A stretch of 37,593 nt of DNA, taken from Candidatus Tayloriibacteriota bacterium. GTDB taxonomy: Bacteria; Patescibacteriota; Minisyncoccia; Phycocordibacterales; CAIRYW01. The notes beneath the pieces are model-generated. The model did not search any database and was not told where the DNA came from. It saw nothing but the letters and a program-made list of their open reading frames with translations. This document shows, one piece after another, positions 1 to 7,771 of this stretch. The first letter of the stretch is position 1. Each line of letters starts with the position of its first letter. Where the stretch lies: NCBI GenBank assembly GCA_029288615.1, contig JARIGV010000015.1:1-37593 (forward strand), given 5' to 3'. Made by a program: the position numbers and the translations under genes.

Positions 1-4
1 GCCT

Positions 5-568
5 ATGGCGACGCGGCTTTTTTCGTATTACAATATTTATATGTTCTTAAATCCTAATCGAAATATTGAGCAAGCAGGTCTTTCAGAATCAATGACTGTT
101 GCCGATTTTGGCGCTGGTGCTGGATATTATGCGTTTGCAGCCGCGGCAAAAGTTGGAAACACGGGAAAAGTTTTTTGTATTGATATCAATGACGAGCTAC
201 TAGAGAAAGTTGCGCATGACGCAAGTGATCGAGGACTCAAAAATATTTCTATTATTCGCGCCGATCTTGAAAAAGAGAAGGCAAGTGGACTCGCTGATTC
301 ATCAATCGATCTCGTACTCATTGCAAACACCCTTTTTTCTGTCGGTAGAAAAGATCGCATCGCAGATGAGGCAAAAAGAATTCTTAAACCAAAAGGAAGA
401 GTGTTTCTTGTCGAATGGTCAGATAGTTTTGCAGGCATGGGCCCGCATCAAAAACATATTGTAAAAAAAGATCATGCACTTTCACTTTTTGAAAGAGCAG
501 GTTTTGTTCTCGATAAAGAAATCGATGCAGGGGACCACCACTACGGATTGATATTTAGAAAAAAATAA
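5..568 (+). CDS. class I SAM-dependent methyltransferase (N-terminus may extend beyond window)
   Basis: Motif I VADFGAGAGYYAFAAA, IDINDELL, and late RILKPKGRVFLVEW are typical of Rossmann methyltransferases. Confidence 0.85.
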   Translation: MATRLFSYYNIYMFLNPNRNIEQAGLSESMTVADFGAGAGYYAFAAAAKVGNTGKVFCIDINDELLEKVAHDASDRGLKNISIIRADLEKEKASGLADSSIDLVLIANTLFSVGRKDRIADEAKRILKPKGRVFLVEWSDSFAGMGPHQKHIVKKDHALSLFERAGFVLDKEIDAGDHHYGLIFRKK

Positions 569-707
569 AAAAGAATACTTTTTTCTTACCGTCGCTTGCT
601 TAGATATATATGAAAGAGTCACATATGCATCTTTCGCTGCGCTAGGTAATAGAGCAATCCACATCTTTTCGTTGGTGTTTCAAACAATCAGCCTTACAAT
701 ATAGATA

Positions 708-2006
708 ATGTCAGCAACCCAATATGTCGTTCTCGGCTTTTTCATACTCTGCGCAATCGCAGGTGTGATTGTTTTTGCGACAATGGGAGGCTCTTCTGGT
801 GGTGGTTCACAGACTCTAGCTGTAACAATGTGGGGAACAATCCCTTCTACATATATTGAAAAAGCCGAAGAGGTTCTCAACTCTACAAAGCCCGGCACTA
901 TTGCTGTTACATATACACAGAAAGATCCTTCAACTTTTGATACAGACCTTACAGAGGCGCTTGCAGAAGGAAAAGGTCCAGATATTGTACTTCTTCCAAG
1001 CCCATTTCTTCTTCATGATCAAAATAAATTAGCTCTCATTCCTTGGAGCTATGTGTCTGAAAGCACATTTAAAAATACTTTTGCAGAGGCAGGAGAAGTC
1101 TTTCTTACAGACAAAGGTTCATATGCAATACCTTTTATCATTGATCCACTGGTGATGTATTGGAATCGCGATACATTTAATGCCGCATCGATCTCACTTC
1201 CTCCAGCAACATGGGATCAAGTGACAGCAGAAGCTCCAAAGTTTTCAGTTCTTGCGCCCGATAAGACTGTACTTAAAAGTGCTGTGCCATTTGGTGAATA
1301 TGCAAACGTTTCAAACGCAAAAAATATTCTTGCGGCACTTACTCTTGAAGCGGGTGGCAGAATGGTTGCGCGAAATGGAGCTGATGCGACAAATTATCTT
1401 CTTGAAATTCCTCAAAATAGTACAGTGCCTGCATTTGAATCTGCTGTGTCTTTTTATACTCAATTTGCCGATCCGTCGCAGACAACGTATTCATGGAATA
1501 GGTCACTTCCAAACTCCCAGGATGATTTCCTTTCAGGAAATTTGGCAATGTACTTTGGAATGGCGAGCGAGATTGGAAGTATTCGCGACAAAAATCCAAA
1601 TCTTAATTTTGATGTAACATCATTGCCACAAGTAAAGGGAGTCCCAACAAAAACAACATATGCAGATGTGTATGGTTTTGCAGTACTCGCAAATTCTAAG
1701 AATCAGCAGAATGCTGCAAATGCAATAATTCTTCTTGCCTCACAGCCTGTTATCAAAGCCGTGTCTGATCTTAGCGGTCTTCCTCCTGTGCGTCGTGATC
1801 TCCTTGCGACACTTCCAGGCACAGATTCAGGCGATGTTTTCTATAATTCTGCTCTCTGGTCAAAAGCATGGCTTGATCCAAGTCCGACTTTCTCTGCCGG
1901 AGTTTTCAAGACAATGATAGAATCTATTACATCAGGCCAGGCAAGAGTACAGGAAGCGACACGTATAGCAGGACAACAATTCGATGAATCACTTCGCTCA
2001 CAATAA
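708..2006 (+). CDS. extracellular solute-binding protein (ABC transporter family 1-like), N-terminal membrane anchor
   Basis: N-terminal TM/signal segment; TMWGTIPSTYIEKAEEVLN, GKGPDIVLLP, YAIPFIIDPLVMYWNRDTF typical of family 1 solute-binding proteins; -10 TACAAT 7 nt before ATG. Confidence 0.85.
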   Translation: MSATQYVVLGFFILCAIAGVIVFATMGGSSGGGSQTLAVTMWGTIPSTYIEKAEEVLNSTKPGTIAVTYTQKDPSTFDTDLTEALAEGKGPDIVLLPSPFLLHDQNKLALIPWSYVSESTFKNTFAEAGEVFLTDKGSYAIPFIIDPLVMYWNRDTFNAASISLPPATWDQVTAEAPKFSVLAPDKTVLKSAVPFGEYANVSNAKNILAALTLEAGGRMVARNGADATNYLLEIPQNSTVPAFESAVSFYTQFADPSQTTYSWNRSLPNSQDDFLSGNLAMYFGMASEIGSIRDKNPNLNFDVTSLPQVKGVPTKTTYADVYGFAVLANSKNQQNAANAIILLASQPVIKAVSDLSGLPPVRRDLLATLPGTDSGDVFYNSALWSKAWLDPSPTFSAGVFKTMIESITSGQARVQEATRIAGQQFDESLRSQ

Positions 2007-2469
2007 AACACGACGAATACAGAAAATCTTTGCTTTTGTTATTTCTTTTGTTTTTATTTTTTTGATTGCTGTACCGGCATTTGCACAAAGCGGTAGTTAT
2101 AAAGATGCAAGTAATCCTGGCTTTCATCTTGTTCCAGATTGCCCGACAGTAAGCAGGGGAAATGCTTCTGTAAAGGAATGTGGATGGGATCAGATACTTG
2201 AGCTCGTTCGTAATCTTATGGCATTTATGCTTTTCTTTTCAGCCGCTTTTGCTACTCTCGCATTTGCATATGCAGGTTTTCTTTACCTTACAGCCTTTGG
2301 ACAAGCAGGGGAGATTGAAAAGGCACATGGAATTTTCACAAAAGTTCTCATTGGTTTTATTTTTGTATTTTTAGGCTGGCTCATTATCGCGACAATCTTG
2401 AAGACACTCGGTGTAAATGATGCATTCAGTCTTGTTAACTTCGGCAGTGTATCGACATTTTCTAATTAA
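1984..2469 (+). CDS. T4SS pilin-like (TrbC/VirB2-like) small membrane protein, paralog 1
   Basis: Signal peptide (AVPAFAQ) plus two TM segments; start overlaps the end of the upstream CDS. Confidence 0.7.
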   Translation: MNHFAHNKTRRIQKIFAFVISFVFIFLIAVPAFAQSGSYKDASNPGFHLVPDCPTVSRGNASVKECGWDQILELVRNLMAFMLFFSAAFATLAFAYAGFLYLTAFGQAGEIEKAHGIFTKVLIGFIFVFLGWLIIATILKTLGVNDAFSLVNFGSVSTFSN

Positions 2470-2492
2470 TATTGATGAGGTATAATTTTTTT

Positions 2493-2843
2493 ATGAATAC
2501 TTTCAAGAAAATTACAGTAACAGTCGTTTCCTGGTGTGCCATTACCTCTATTGCTCTTGCTCAATATAGTAATGGAAAACTTGATAATCCAATTCCTGGA
2601 ACAACAAATCTTAATGCCTTTTTCTCAAGCATTACCACAATTGCAATTGAGCTTGGAACGATCGTTGCGGGACTCGCTATCATGTACGGCGGTTTCCTTT
2701 ATGTAACAGCACAAGGTGACGAGGAGAAACTTCACAAAGCGCAAAACACTATTACATGGGCACTTGTTGGTACTGCTATTCTCCTTGGTGCACGAGTAAT
2801 CTTTCTTGCGATACAAGGAACCGTCCAATCTTTAGGTCAATAA
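2493..2843 (+). CDS. T4SS pilin-like small membrane protein, paralog 2
   Basis: ORF opens at 2472, but TATAAT (2481-2486) followed 6 nt later by ATG at 2493 and a signal peptide (ITSIALAQ) favour MNTFKK start; YGGFLYVTAQGDEEKLHKAQ. Confidence 0.7.
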   Translation: MNTFKKITVTVVSWCAITSIALAQYSNGKLDNPIPGTTNLNAFFSSITTIAIELGTIVAGLAIMYGGFLYVTAQGDEEKLHKAQNTITWALVGTAILLGARVIFLAIQGTVQSLGQ

Positions 2844-2853
2844 TTAATAATTT

Positions 2854-3294
2854 ATGTTCAAAAAATATTTTGTCTCCCTCGCGCTTCTTGCTCTCCTCGT
2901 GCTTCCTATAGTAACTTTTGCTAGCACTGCTGATAACACGCTTCAAGGGCCAACACAAAGTGGCGCAACATTAGACTCAACGACATCAGGTGGTTGCCAG
3001 CAGCCTCATACAATAAACGATATTTTTACATATGCTATTTGTATTATTAACGGCTCAATCATTCCATTCCTCATCGGTCTTGCGGTAGTGCTCTTTATGG
3101 CCGGAGTTGTGCGTTACGTAGCAGCTGGAGATAATGAAGAAAAAAGACAAGGAGGCCGTGATCTTATGATCTTCGGTATTATCGCGCTCTTTGTGATGGT
3201 GTCTGTCTGGGGATTTGTAAAAATCCTTCATACAACATTTTTTGCAGATTCACCATTCCAGGTAAACAATAACTCACCAATCCAATCACACTAA
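2854..3294 (+). CDS. T4SS pilin-like small membrane protein, paralog 3
   Basis: Signal peptide; VVRYVAAGDNEEKRQGGRDLMIFGIIALFVMVSVWGFVKIL motif shared across cluster. Confidence 0.75.
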   Translation: MFKKYFVSLALLALLVLPIVTFASTADNTLQGPTQSGATLDSTTSGGCQQPHTINDIFTYAICIINGSIIPFLIGLAVVLFMAGVVRYVAAGDNEEKRQGGRDLMIFGIIALFVMVSVWGFVKILHTTFFADSPFQVNNNSPIQSH

Positions 3295-3296
3295 AA

Positions 3297-3689
3297 ATGG
3301 TTAGAAAAATATCTATCGTATCTTCACTATTTTTATTGTCAGCATTTATTGCAAATGCTGCGGTATCAGTTCCGGCGGAAGTTAATCCAAACGGCAATGG
3401 TACACCAAATACCATTAATGAAATTTTCCAGTCATTTGCACTTGGTAACCAGTCTGGTTTCTTTCCAGTCATTATTCTCGTTGGACTCGTAACGTTTTTG
3501 GTAGGGGTTATTGGTTTCATTAGTGCTGGGGACAATGAAGAAAAAAGAGCACAGGGACGATCTGTAATGATATTTGGAATTATTGTACTTTTTGTGATGG
3601 TTTCATTTTGGGGGTTTGTAAAAATTCTGACGCAAACTTTCTTCGGAAAAAACCCAGCAATGCAAGATTATCTTCCTCCACTTAAATAA
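3297..3689 (+). CDS. T4SS pilin-like small membrane protein, paralog 4
   Basis: Signal peptide; GFISAGDNEEKRAQGRSVMIFGIIVLFVMVSFWGFVKIL motif. Confidence 0.75.
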   Translation: MVRKISIVSSLFLLSAFIANAAVSVPAEVNPNGNGTPNTINEIFQSFALGNQSGFFPVIILVGLVTFLVGVIGFISAGDNEEKRAQGRSVMIFGIIVLFVMVSFWGFVKILTQTFFGKNPAMQDYLPPLK

Positions 3690-4108
3690 TGAAAAATTTT
3701 TTCAAAAATAAAAGAATAATTTCAACTCTACTTTTTCTTTTTCCTGTATTGGTTAATGCTGATACGACACTTGGTGCTGGTGGTGTAGCTCAGCCACATA
3801 ATTTTAAGGATATTATTTGTACGATCGCAAAATTTGCGCTCTCATTTATTCCTTATCTTATTATTATTGCAGCGGGATCATTTCTTATGGGTCTCGTTGG
3901 GTATATTTCAAGTGGTGACAATGAAGAAAAAAGAGTGGAAGGAACAAAACTGATGACCTATGGTGTGATTGGATTTTTCTTTATGGTGTCAGTGTGGGGA
4001 ATTCTTAATATTTTTACATCAAGTTTTGGAATTTCAGTTGGTGTGCCGCAGTTTAAAGAGACCAATGGTGGAGGATGTGGGGCAGACGTCAATAAACCAC
4101 TTCAATAA
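3689..4108 (+). CDS. T4SS pilin-like small membrane protein, paralog 5
   Basis: Signal peptide; GYISSGDNEEKRVEGTKLMTYGVIGFFFMVSVWGILNIF motif. Confidence 0.75.
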   Translation: MKNFFKNKRIISTLLFLFPVLVNADTTLGAGGVAQPHNFKDIICTIAKFALSFIPYLIIIAAGSFLMGLVGYISSGDNEEKRVEGTKLMTYGVIGFFFMVSVWGILNIFTSSFGISVGVPQFKETNGGGCGADVNKPLQ

Positions 4109-4212
4109 TCTATCCACATATTATTGTAGCGCTTGTTGCTTTTCATTGTATAATTAATGAAAAGCAAAAGGTCGCTTTTTAAAGCCTTAGTTTATAAATT
4201 ATTAAATTAGAG

Positions 4213-4575
4213 ATGAAAAAAATTATTACAGCAGGTGCTGCGTTCCTACTTCCGGCCCTTGCATTCGCTCAGACAAACTTTACGAGCTTCGCAGCATCAA
4301 TTGATAGCATCAACCGCATCATCAATGCGCTCATTCCGCTCGTTATCGGTATCGCAGTTCTTCTTTTCCTTATCGGTATCCTTCAGTATGTGACTGCAGG
4401 TGGTGATGAAGAGAAGCGAGCGGCAGCCCGAGGAATGATTATCTTCGGAATCATCGCGCTTTTCGTGATGGTAACTGTATGGGGATTTGTTCGAATTCTT
4501 GCAAACACTTTCTTTGCAGGACAGGACTACACGCTTCCACCAGGTGCTCCACAGGCTCCAGCTACTCGTCTCTAA
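4213..4575 (+). CDS. T4SS pilin-like small membrane protein, paralog 6
   Basis: Signal peptide; YVTAGGDEEKRAAARGMIIFGIIALFVMVTVWGFVRIL motif. Confidence 0.75.
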   Translation: MKKIITAGAAFLLPALAFAQTNFTSFAASIDSINRIINALIPLVIGIAVLLFLIGILQYVTAGGDEEKRAAARGMIIFGIIALFVMVTVWGFVRILANTFFAGQDYTLPPGAPQAPATRL

Positions 4576-4599
4576 TTTCGTTTAATTTACCTTTGACAT

Positions 4600-4893
4600 A
4601 TGAATAATGCAGCAACAAGTCTTATCCTTAAGATAAACGGTGCCATTGTGAACCCGCTCATTATTCTTATGTTTGCATTTGCCTTGGTCGCATTCCTTTG
4701 GGGAGTGCGAGGATATATTACAAACGCTGATGATCATGAAGCAAGACAGAAAGGATCTGAGCACATGATGTGGGGAATTATCGGAATGTCACTCATGGTA
4801 ATGGCTTTCTCGATAGAAAAGATTGTCATCAATACATTTGGTTTCGGAAATGACTCAGTAACAAATCAAGCAATACAACAGGTACTCAAATAA
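4600..4893 (+). CDS. T4SS pilin-like small membrane protein, paralog 7 (divergent, no signal peptide)
   Basis: RGYITNADDHEARQKGSEHMMWGIIGMSLMVMAFSIEKIV aligns with the cluster motif. Confidence 0.7.
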   Translation: MNNAATSLILKINGAIVNPLIILMFAFALVAFLWGVRGYITNADDHEARQKGSEHMMWGIIGMSLMVMAFSIEKIVINTFGFGNDSVTNQAIQQVLK

Positions 4894-4897
4894 AAAA

Positions 4898-4937
4898 CAA
4901 AAAGCCCGGCTGCCTAAGGCAGCCGGGCTTTTTGTTT
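4898..4937 (+). terminator. Rho-independent terminator ending the pilin-like cluster
   Basis: GCCCGGCTGCC-TAA-GGCAGCCGGGC followed by TTTTTGTTTT. Confidence 0.9.
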
Positions 4938-4954
4938 TCCAATTTCATATATAA

Positions 4955-4987
4955 AAAATTCGGGCGCGCATTTTATTGCGTCGCCCG
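4955..4987 (-). terminator. Rho-independent terminator of the minus-strand SPFH/His-rich operon
   Basis: On minus strand CGGGCGACGCA..TGCGCGCCCG followed by AATTTTTT. Confidence 0.75.
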
Positions 4988-5019
4988 ATGTTTATGTTTC
5001 AGCTCACAACTCTCTTGGC

Positions 5020-5733
5020 CTAGTCGACTCGATTAAGCTCGAACTCCTTGACCTTCCAGGTCTTGGTGCTCGGGTCTTCACCCTCTAGCTTGCCTACGAT
5101 GATGGTATCGGTTACGGTCTGCGGTATAAAATCACCGTAGATCTTTTTACCAACACCATTGATGCACACCCAGCCGCTTTGGTTTGTCGACGGGTCCCAT
5201 GTTGCGATAATGTCACCACCGAGCTCGCTGCTGTACCACCGAAGTGTGACAGCGTGACTCAGTGGATTCGTCTCGCGATGGATCCCTCTTGCGACACCTT
5301 TTTGCCAGTTGCCATACGGTTCACGGATCGATAATACCCACTCATGACTATCTGGGTTTTTCTTGGCTTCATCAGCCAAGATATTGCCTTTCATGAAGAT
5401 CCCGCCGAGTCCCGTAAAAAACAGGACGAACGGAAGGATAAACAGTAAGACTAGTGCCCAGATGAGAACGAACCGCCACCACACTTTTGGTTTCGGCTCG
5501 TCGTGTCCATGTCCATGATCACCGCCGTGTGCGCCTTCTTCGTGGTTGTCACCGTGGTCGTTGTCCTCGTCGCCATGTGCGGCCTCTGCTGTTGTGGCAG
5601 GTTCCGGCGTATGGTGCGGGTGGTGATGATGCTCTGCTTGCACTTCTCTCCGTCGCGTTCTCTTAGCGACAAGGAAGATTGTGGCAAGCAGTGCCAACGC
5701 AATGTAAGTAATAGAAAGGTAATGTTCGTTCAT
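5020..5733 (-). CDS. membrane protein with His/Asp/Glu-rich linker between two TM segments; hypothetical
   Basis: HHHHPHH...HGDEDNDHGDNHEEGAHGGDHGHGHDE flanked by hydrophobic helices; adjacent to SPFH gene on same strand. Confidence 0.75.
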   Translation of the reverse strand: MNEHYLSITYIALALLATIFLVAKRTRRREVQAEHHHHPHHTPEPATTAEAAHGDEDNDHGDNHEEGAHGGDHGHGHDEPKPKVWWRFVLIWALVLLFILPFVLFFTGLGGIFMKGNILADEAKKNPDSHEWVLSIREPYGNWQKGVARGIHRETNPLSHAVTLRWYSSELGGDIIATWDPSTNQSGWVCINGVGKKIYGDFIPQTVTDTIIVGKLEGEDPSTKTWKVKEFELNRVD

Positions 5734-5750
5734 AGCATTTCACCTTTCCA

Positions 5751-7265
5751 TCACCGACTTGATTGGCTGCTACCACTCCCAGAACTCGACTGAGTTGGTT
5801 TGTCTTTCTCGACGTAAGCCAGCAGTCCCCTTGGAAGGGCGGCTATTGGACTGTCAGAAAGACTTACCACAGCAACTCCTTCCGGCTTTCCTTCGACTAG
5901 CGCGAGCCGATCCTTGAGCACTTTGTTTTTGGCACCGCCTTCTTTGGCGATCTTGTCAGCGGACGCTTCGTTCTCGAGTCTCTTCTTTTCCAGGTCGGCT
6001 TGAGCATTGGTGATCGTCTCAGTCTTCCTGGCTTCGGCGAGCTTGTTTTTGGCTTCCTGTTCCGCTCGTTGGAGCTCTACTTCGCCGATCGGAGTGTTCT
6101 CGAGGATGATGTCGATGATCGAGAGCATCGTGCCCGGCACAAGGCCGAACTCGATGAGCTCTTCAGCAGCAGCTTCTTCCTGACGCTCCGTAAAGCGCTT
6201 AAGGCGAAGTTGTTCCACCGTCCGGTCCGAGCACACTGTCCTCGTCGCTGTTTCAAGGCGGCCGAGAATCTGTTCATCGGTAGATTGCTCCGTGAAGAAG
6301 ATGCGGAAGAAATCAACCCAGACAACGTTTTGAGCTTCTGCTTTGACATTGATCTGAGCTGTGCCGTCATCATCTTCGCCAGAGATGTCTACTCCTTCGA
6401 CCGTGATGATCGGGGAGCGAACAATCTGGACGTAGTACGAGCCCTTGCCGAGATCCGACTTGAGGATTTTCACGAACGGGTTCCACGAGAGCCATTGCCA
6501 GCCGGTGAGAGAGTAGAGTATACCCTCGCATCGGCGGATGTTTTTCGTGTCCTTGATCACTTTTTCCCATTTATCGAGATACTTGAGGGCCTTTTTCTTC
6601 ACATCCTCACGGAGACGTTTCTCTTCGTTTCCGCTGTCGTCGGTTGGTGTCCAGTCGTTGAAGTCTTGGACTCGAGCTCGCTCGTTGCTGATGAACTCGA
6701 TAATCTTCTGACGATCCTCTTCGTGGAGGAGGTAGTGGAGGAGTTTTTTTCCTTTCACCACCGCTGATACGTAGCCCGTTTCAAGGGAGACCGCGAAGCG
6801 AGGCTTCACGAGGTCGAAGTACCAGAAGATCACACAGATCAAGAGGATCGTCACAGCCACTACGCCACGTTCATAACTGTTGCCAGTCAGGAACATTTCG
6901 GTAAAGACCGCGAAGATCAGCAGTCCGACGAAAATCTGCACAATCGATCGGAAGATCGAGCTGACAGATTGACTGACAGAAGCCGCTGTTTCCTTTGCTG
7001 AGGAGAAGCTCCGTACGGACCACCCTGAGATTGTGCCCCAGGAGGCAATGATGCCACGGCTGATCCAGTATAGGATCAAGCCGATGACAACAATGCCAAT
7101 AACGTGTGGCCAGTAGGTGTTGAGATGCAGCGCGTACCACGCGCTGGAGATGCCGCCCCAGATAGGGGTGTGAAACTTGATGACTATCGCAATGATTGCG
7201 AGGCCAAGCACAGTGTTCACGATCCAAAGCCAGTTGGCTCGGATCCAGTTGAGGAATTTATCCAT
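5751..7265 (-). CDS. SPFH/Band 7 domain protein with N-terminal multi-TM region
   Basis: N-terminal hydrophobic helices, central region, then EVELQRAEQEAKNKLAEARKTETITNAQADLEKKRLENEASADKIAKE coiled coil typical of SPFH proteins. Confidence 0.7.
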   Translation of the reverse strand: MDKFLNWIRANWLWIVNTVLGLAIIAIVIKFHTPIWGGISSAWYALHLNTYWPHVIGIVVIGLILYWISRGIIASWGTISGWSVRSFSSAKETAASVSQSVSSIFRSIVQIFVGLLIFAVFTEMFLTGNSYERGVVAVTILLICVIFWYFDLVKPRFAVSLETGYVSAVVKGKKLLHYLLHEEDRQKIIEFISNERARVQDFNDWTPTDDSGNEEKRLREDVKKKALKYLDKWEKVIKDTKNIRRCEGILYSLTGWQWLSWNPFVKILKSDLGKGSYYVQIVRSPIITVEGVDISGEDDDGTAQINVKAEAQNVVWVDFFRIFFTEQSTDEQILGRLETATRTVCSDRTVEQLRLKRFTERQEEAAAEELIEFGLVPGTMLSIIDIILENTPIGEVELQRAEQEAKNKLAEARKTETITNAQADLEKKRLENEASADKIAKEGGAKNKVLKDRLALVEGKPEGVAVVSLSDSPIAALPRGLLAYVEKDKPTQSSSGSGSSQSSR

Positions 7266-7276
7266 CAGTGTTTTTT

Positions 7277-7350
7277 TTGTTGTGAGCTGTCAATGTGCTC
7301 GAATTTCCCACGGAACTTCCGTGGGTATTTCGAACCCACGAACAGCTCTA
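7277..7350 (-). promoter_or_regulatory. structured 5' leader of SPFH operon (nested/alternative stems)
   Basis: On mRNA strand GAGCTGT...ACAGCTC outer stem enclosing CGTGGGTTCGAAATACCCACG and the mutually exclusive CCCACGGAAGTTCCGTGGG. Confidence 0.5.
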
Positions 7351-7365
7351 GGTTTAACTAGTACT

Positions 7366-7393
7366 ATTATATCATATTTATAAGAAAAGTCAA
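7366..7393 (-). promoter_or_regulatory. sigma70-type promoter for SPFH operon
   Basis: Minus strand TTGACT, 16-nt spacer, TATAAT. Confidence 0.7.
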
Positions 7394-7452
7394 ATATAAA
7401 AACGCAAGAAAAAGGCCTAGCTAAGCCATAATATAGTAGTTTGACAGTAAGG

Positions 7453-7534
7453 TGGGCGAGAAGGGACTCGAACCCTTAACCCTTACGGGACCAGTTCCTA
7501 AGACTGGCGCGTATACCAATTCCGCCACTCGCCC
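7453..7534 (-). tRNA. tRNA-Leu(UAG)
   Basis: Acceptor GGGCGAG/CTCGCCC, anticodon stem-loop CCAGT-CTTAGGA-ACTGG, variable arm, T-loop GGGTTCGAGTCCC. Confidence 0.93.
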
Positions 7535-7567
7535 GAAATTTTTATAAAATTTACAGTGTAAATTTTG

Positions 7568-7640
7568 TGCACCCAGTAGGATTCGAACCTACGACCTTCT
7601 CCTTAAGAGGGAGCAGCTCTACCAACTGAGCTATGGGTGC
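7568..7640 (-). tRNA. tRNA-Lys(CUU)
   Basis: GCACCCATAGCTCAGTTGGTAGAGC...CTCTTAA...GTAGGTTCGAATCCTACTGGGTGCA. Confidence 0.93.
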
Positions 7641-7662
7641 ATAATTTGCTTTCCTTCACTGT

Positions 7663-7689
7663 GGGCCTACCAAGACAGTTATGGGTGCA
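7663..7689 (-). pseudogene. tRNA-Lys 5' fragment (partial duplicate)
   Basis: Minus strand TGCACCCATAACTGTCTTGGTAGGCCCAC resembles intact tRNA-Lys 5' TGCACCCATAGCTCAGTTGGTAGAGCTGC. Confidence 0.55.
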
Positions 7690-7771
7690 TATTTTTTATG
7701 TAAGTAAAAATATATCAAAAAATGGCAAAATGTCTAATGTAGCGCTATGTTATACTTTATAAATATTCGCT

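Noticed and set aside
6000-6767. 255-aa plus-strand ORF antisense to the SPFH gene
   Set aside because: Lies wholly inside the better-supported SPFH CDS; composition (Phe/Leu/Val/Asp rich) looks like the antisense shadow of a GC-richer gene.
7541-7567. AAAATTTACACTGTAAATTTT palindrome between tRNA-Lys and tRNA-Leu(UAG) as another copy of the tRNA-linked element
   Set aside because: It is a simple AT palindrome without T-arm inverted copy or H1/H2; more likely a processing spacer.
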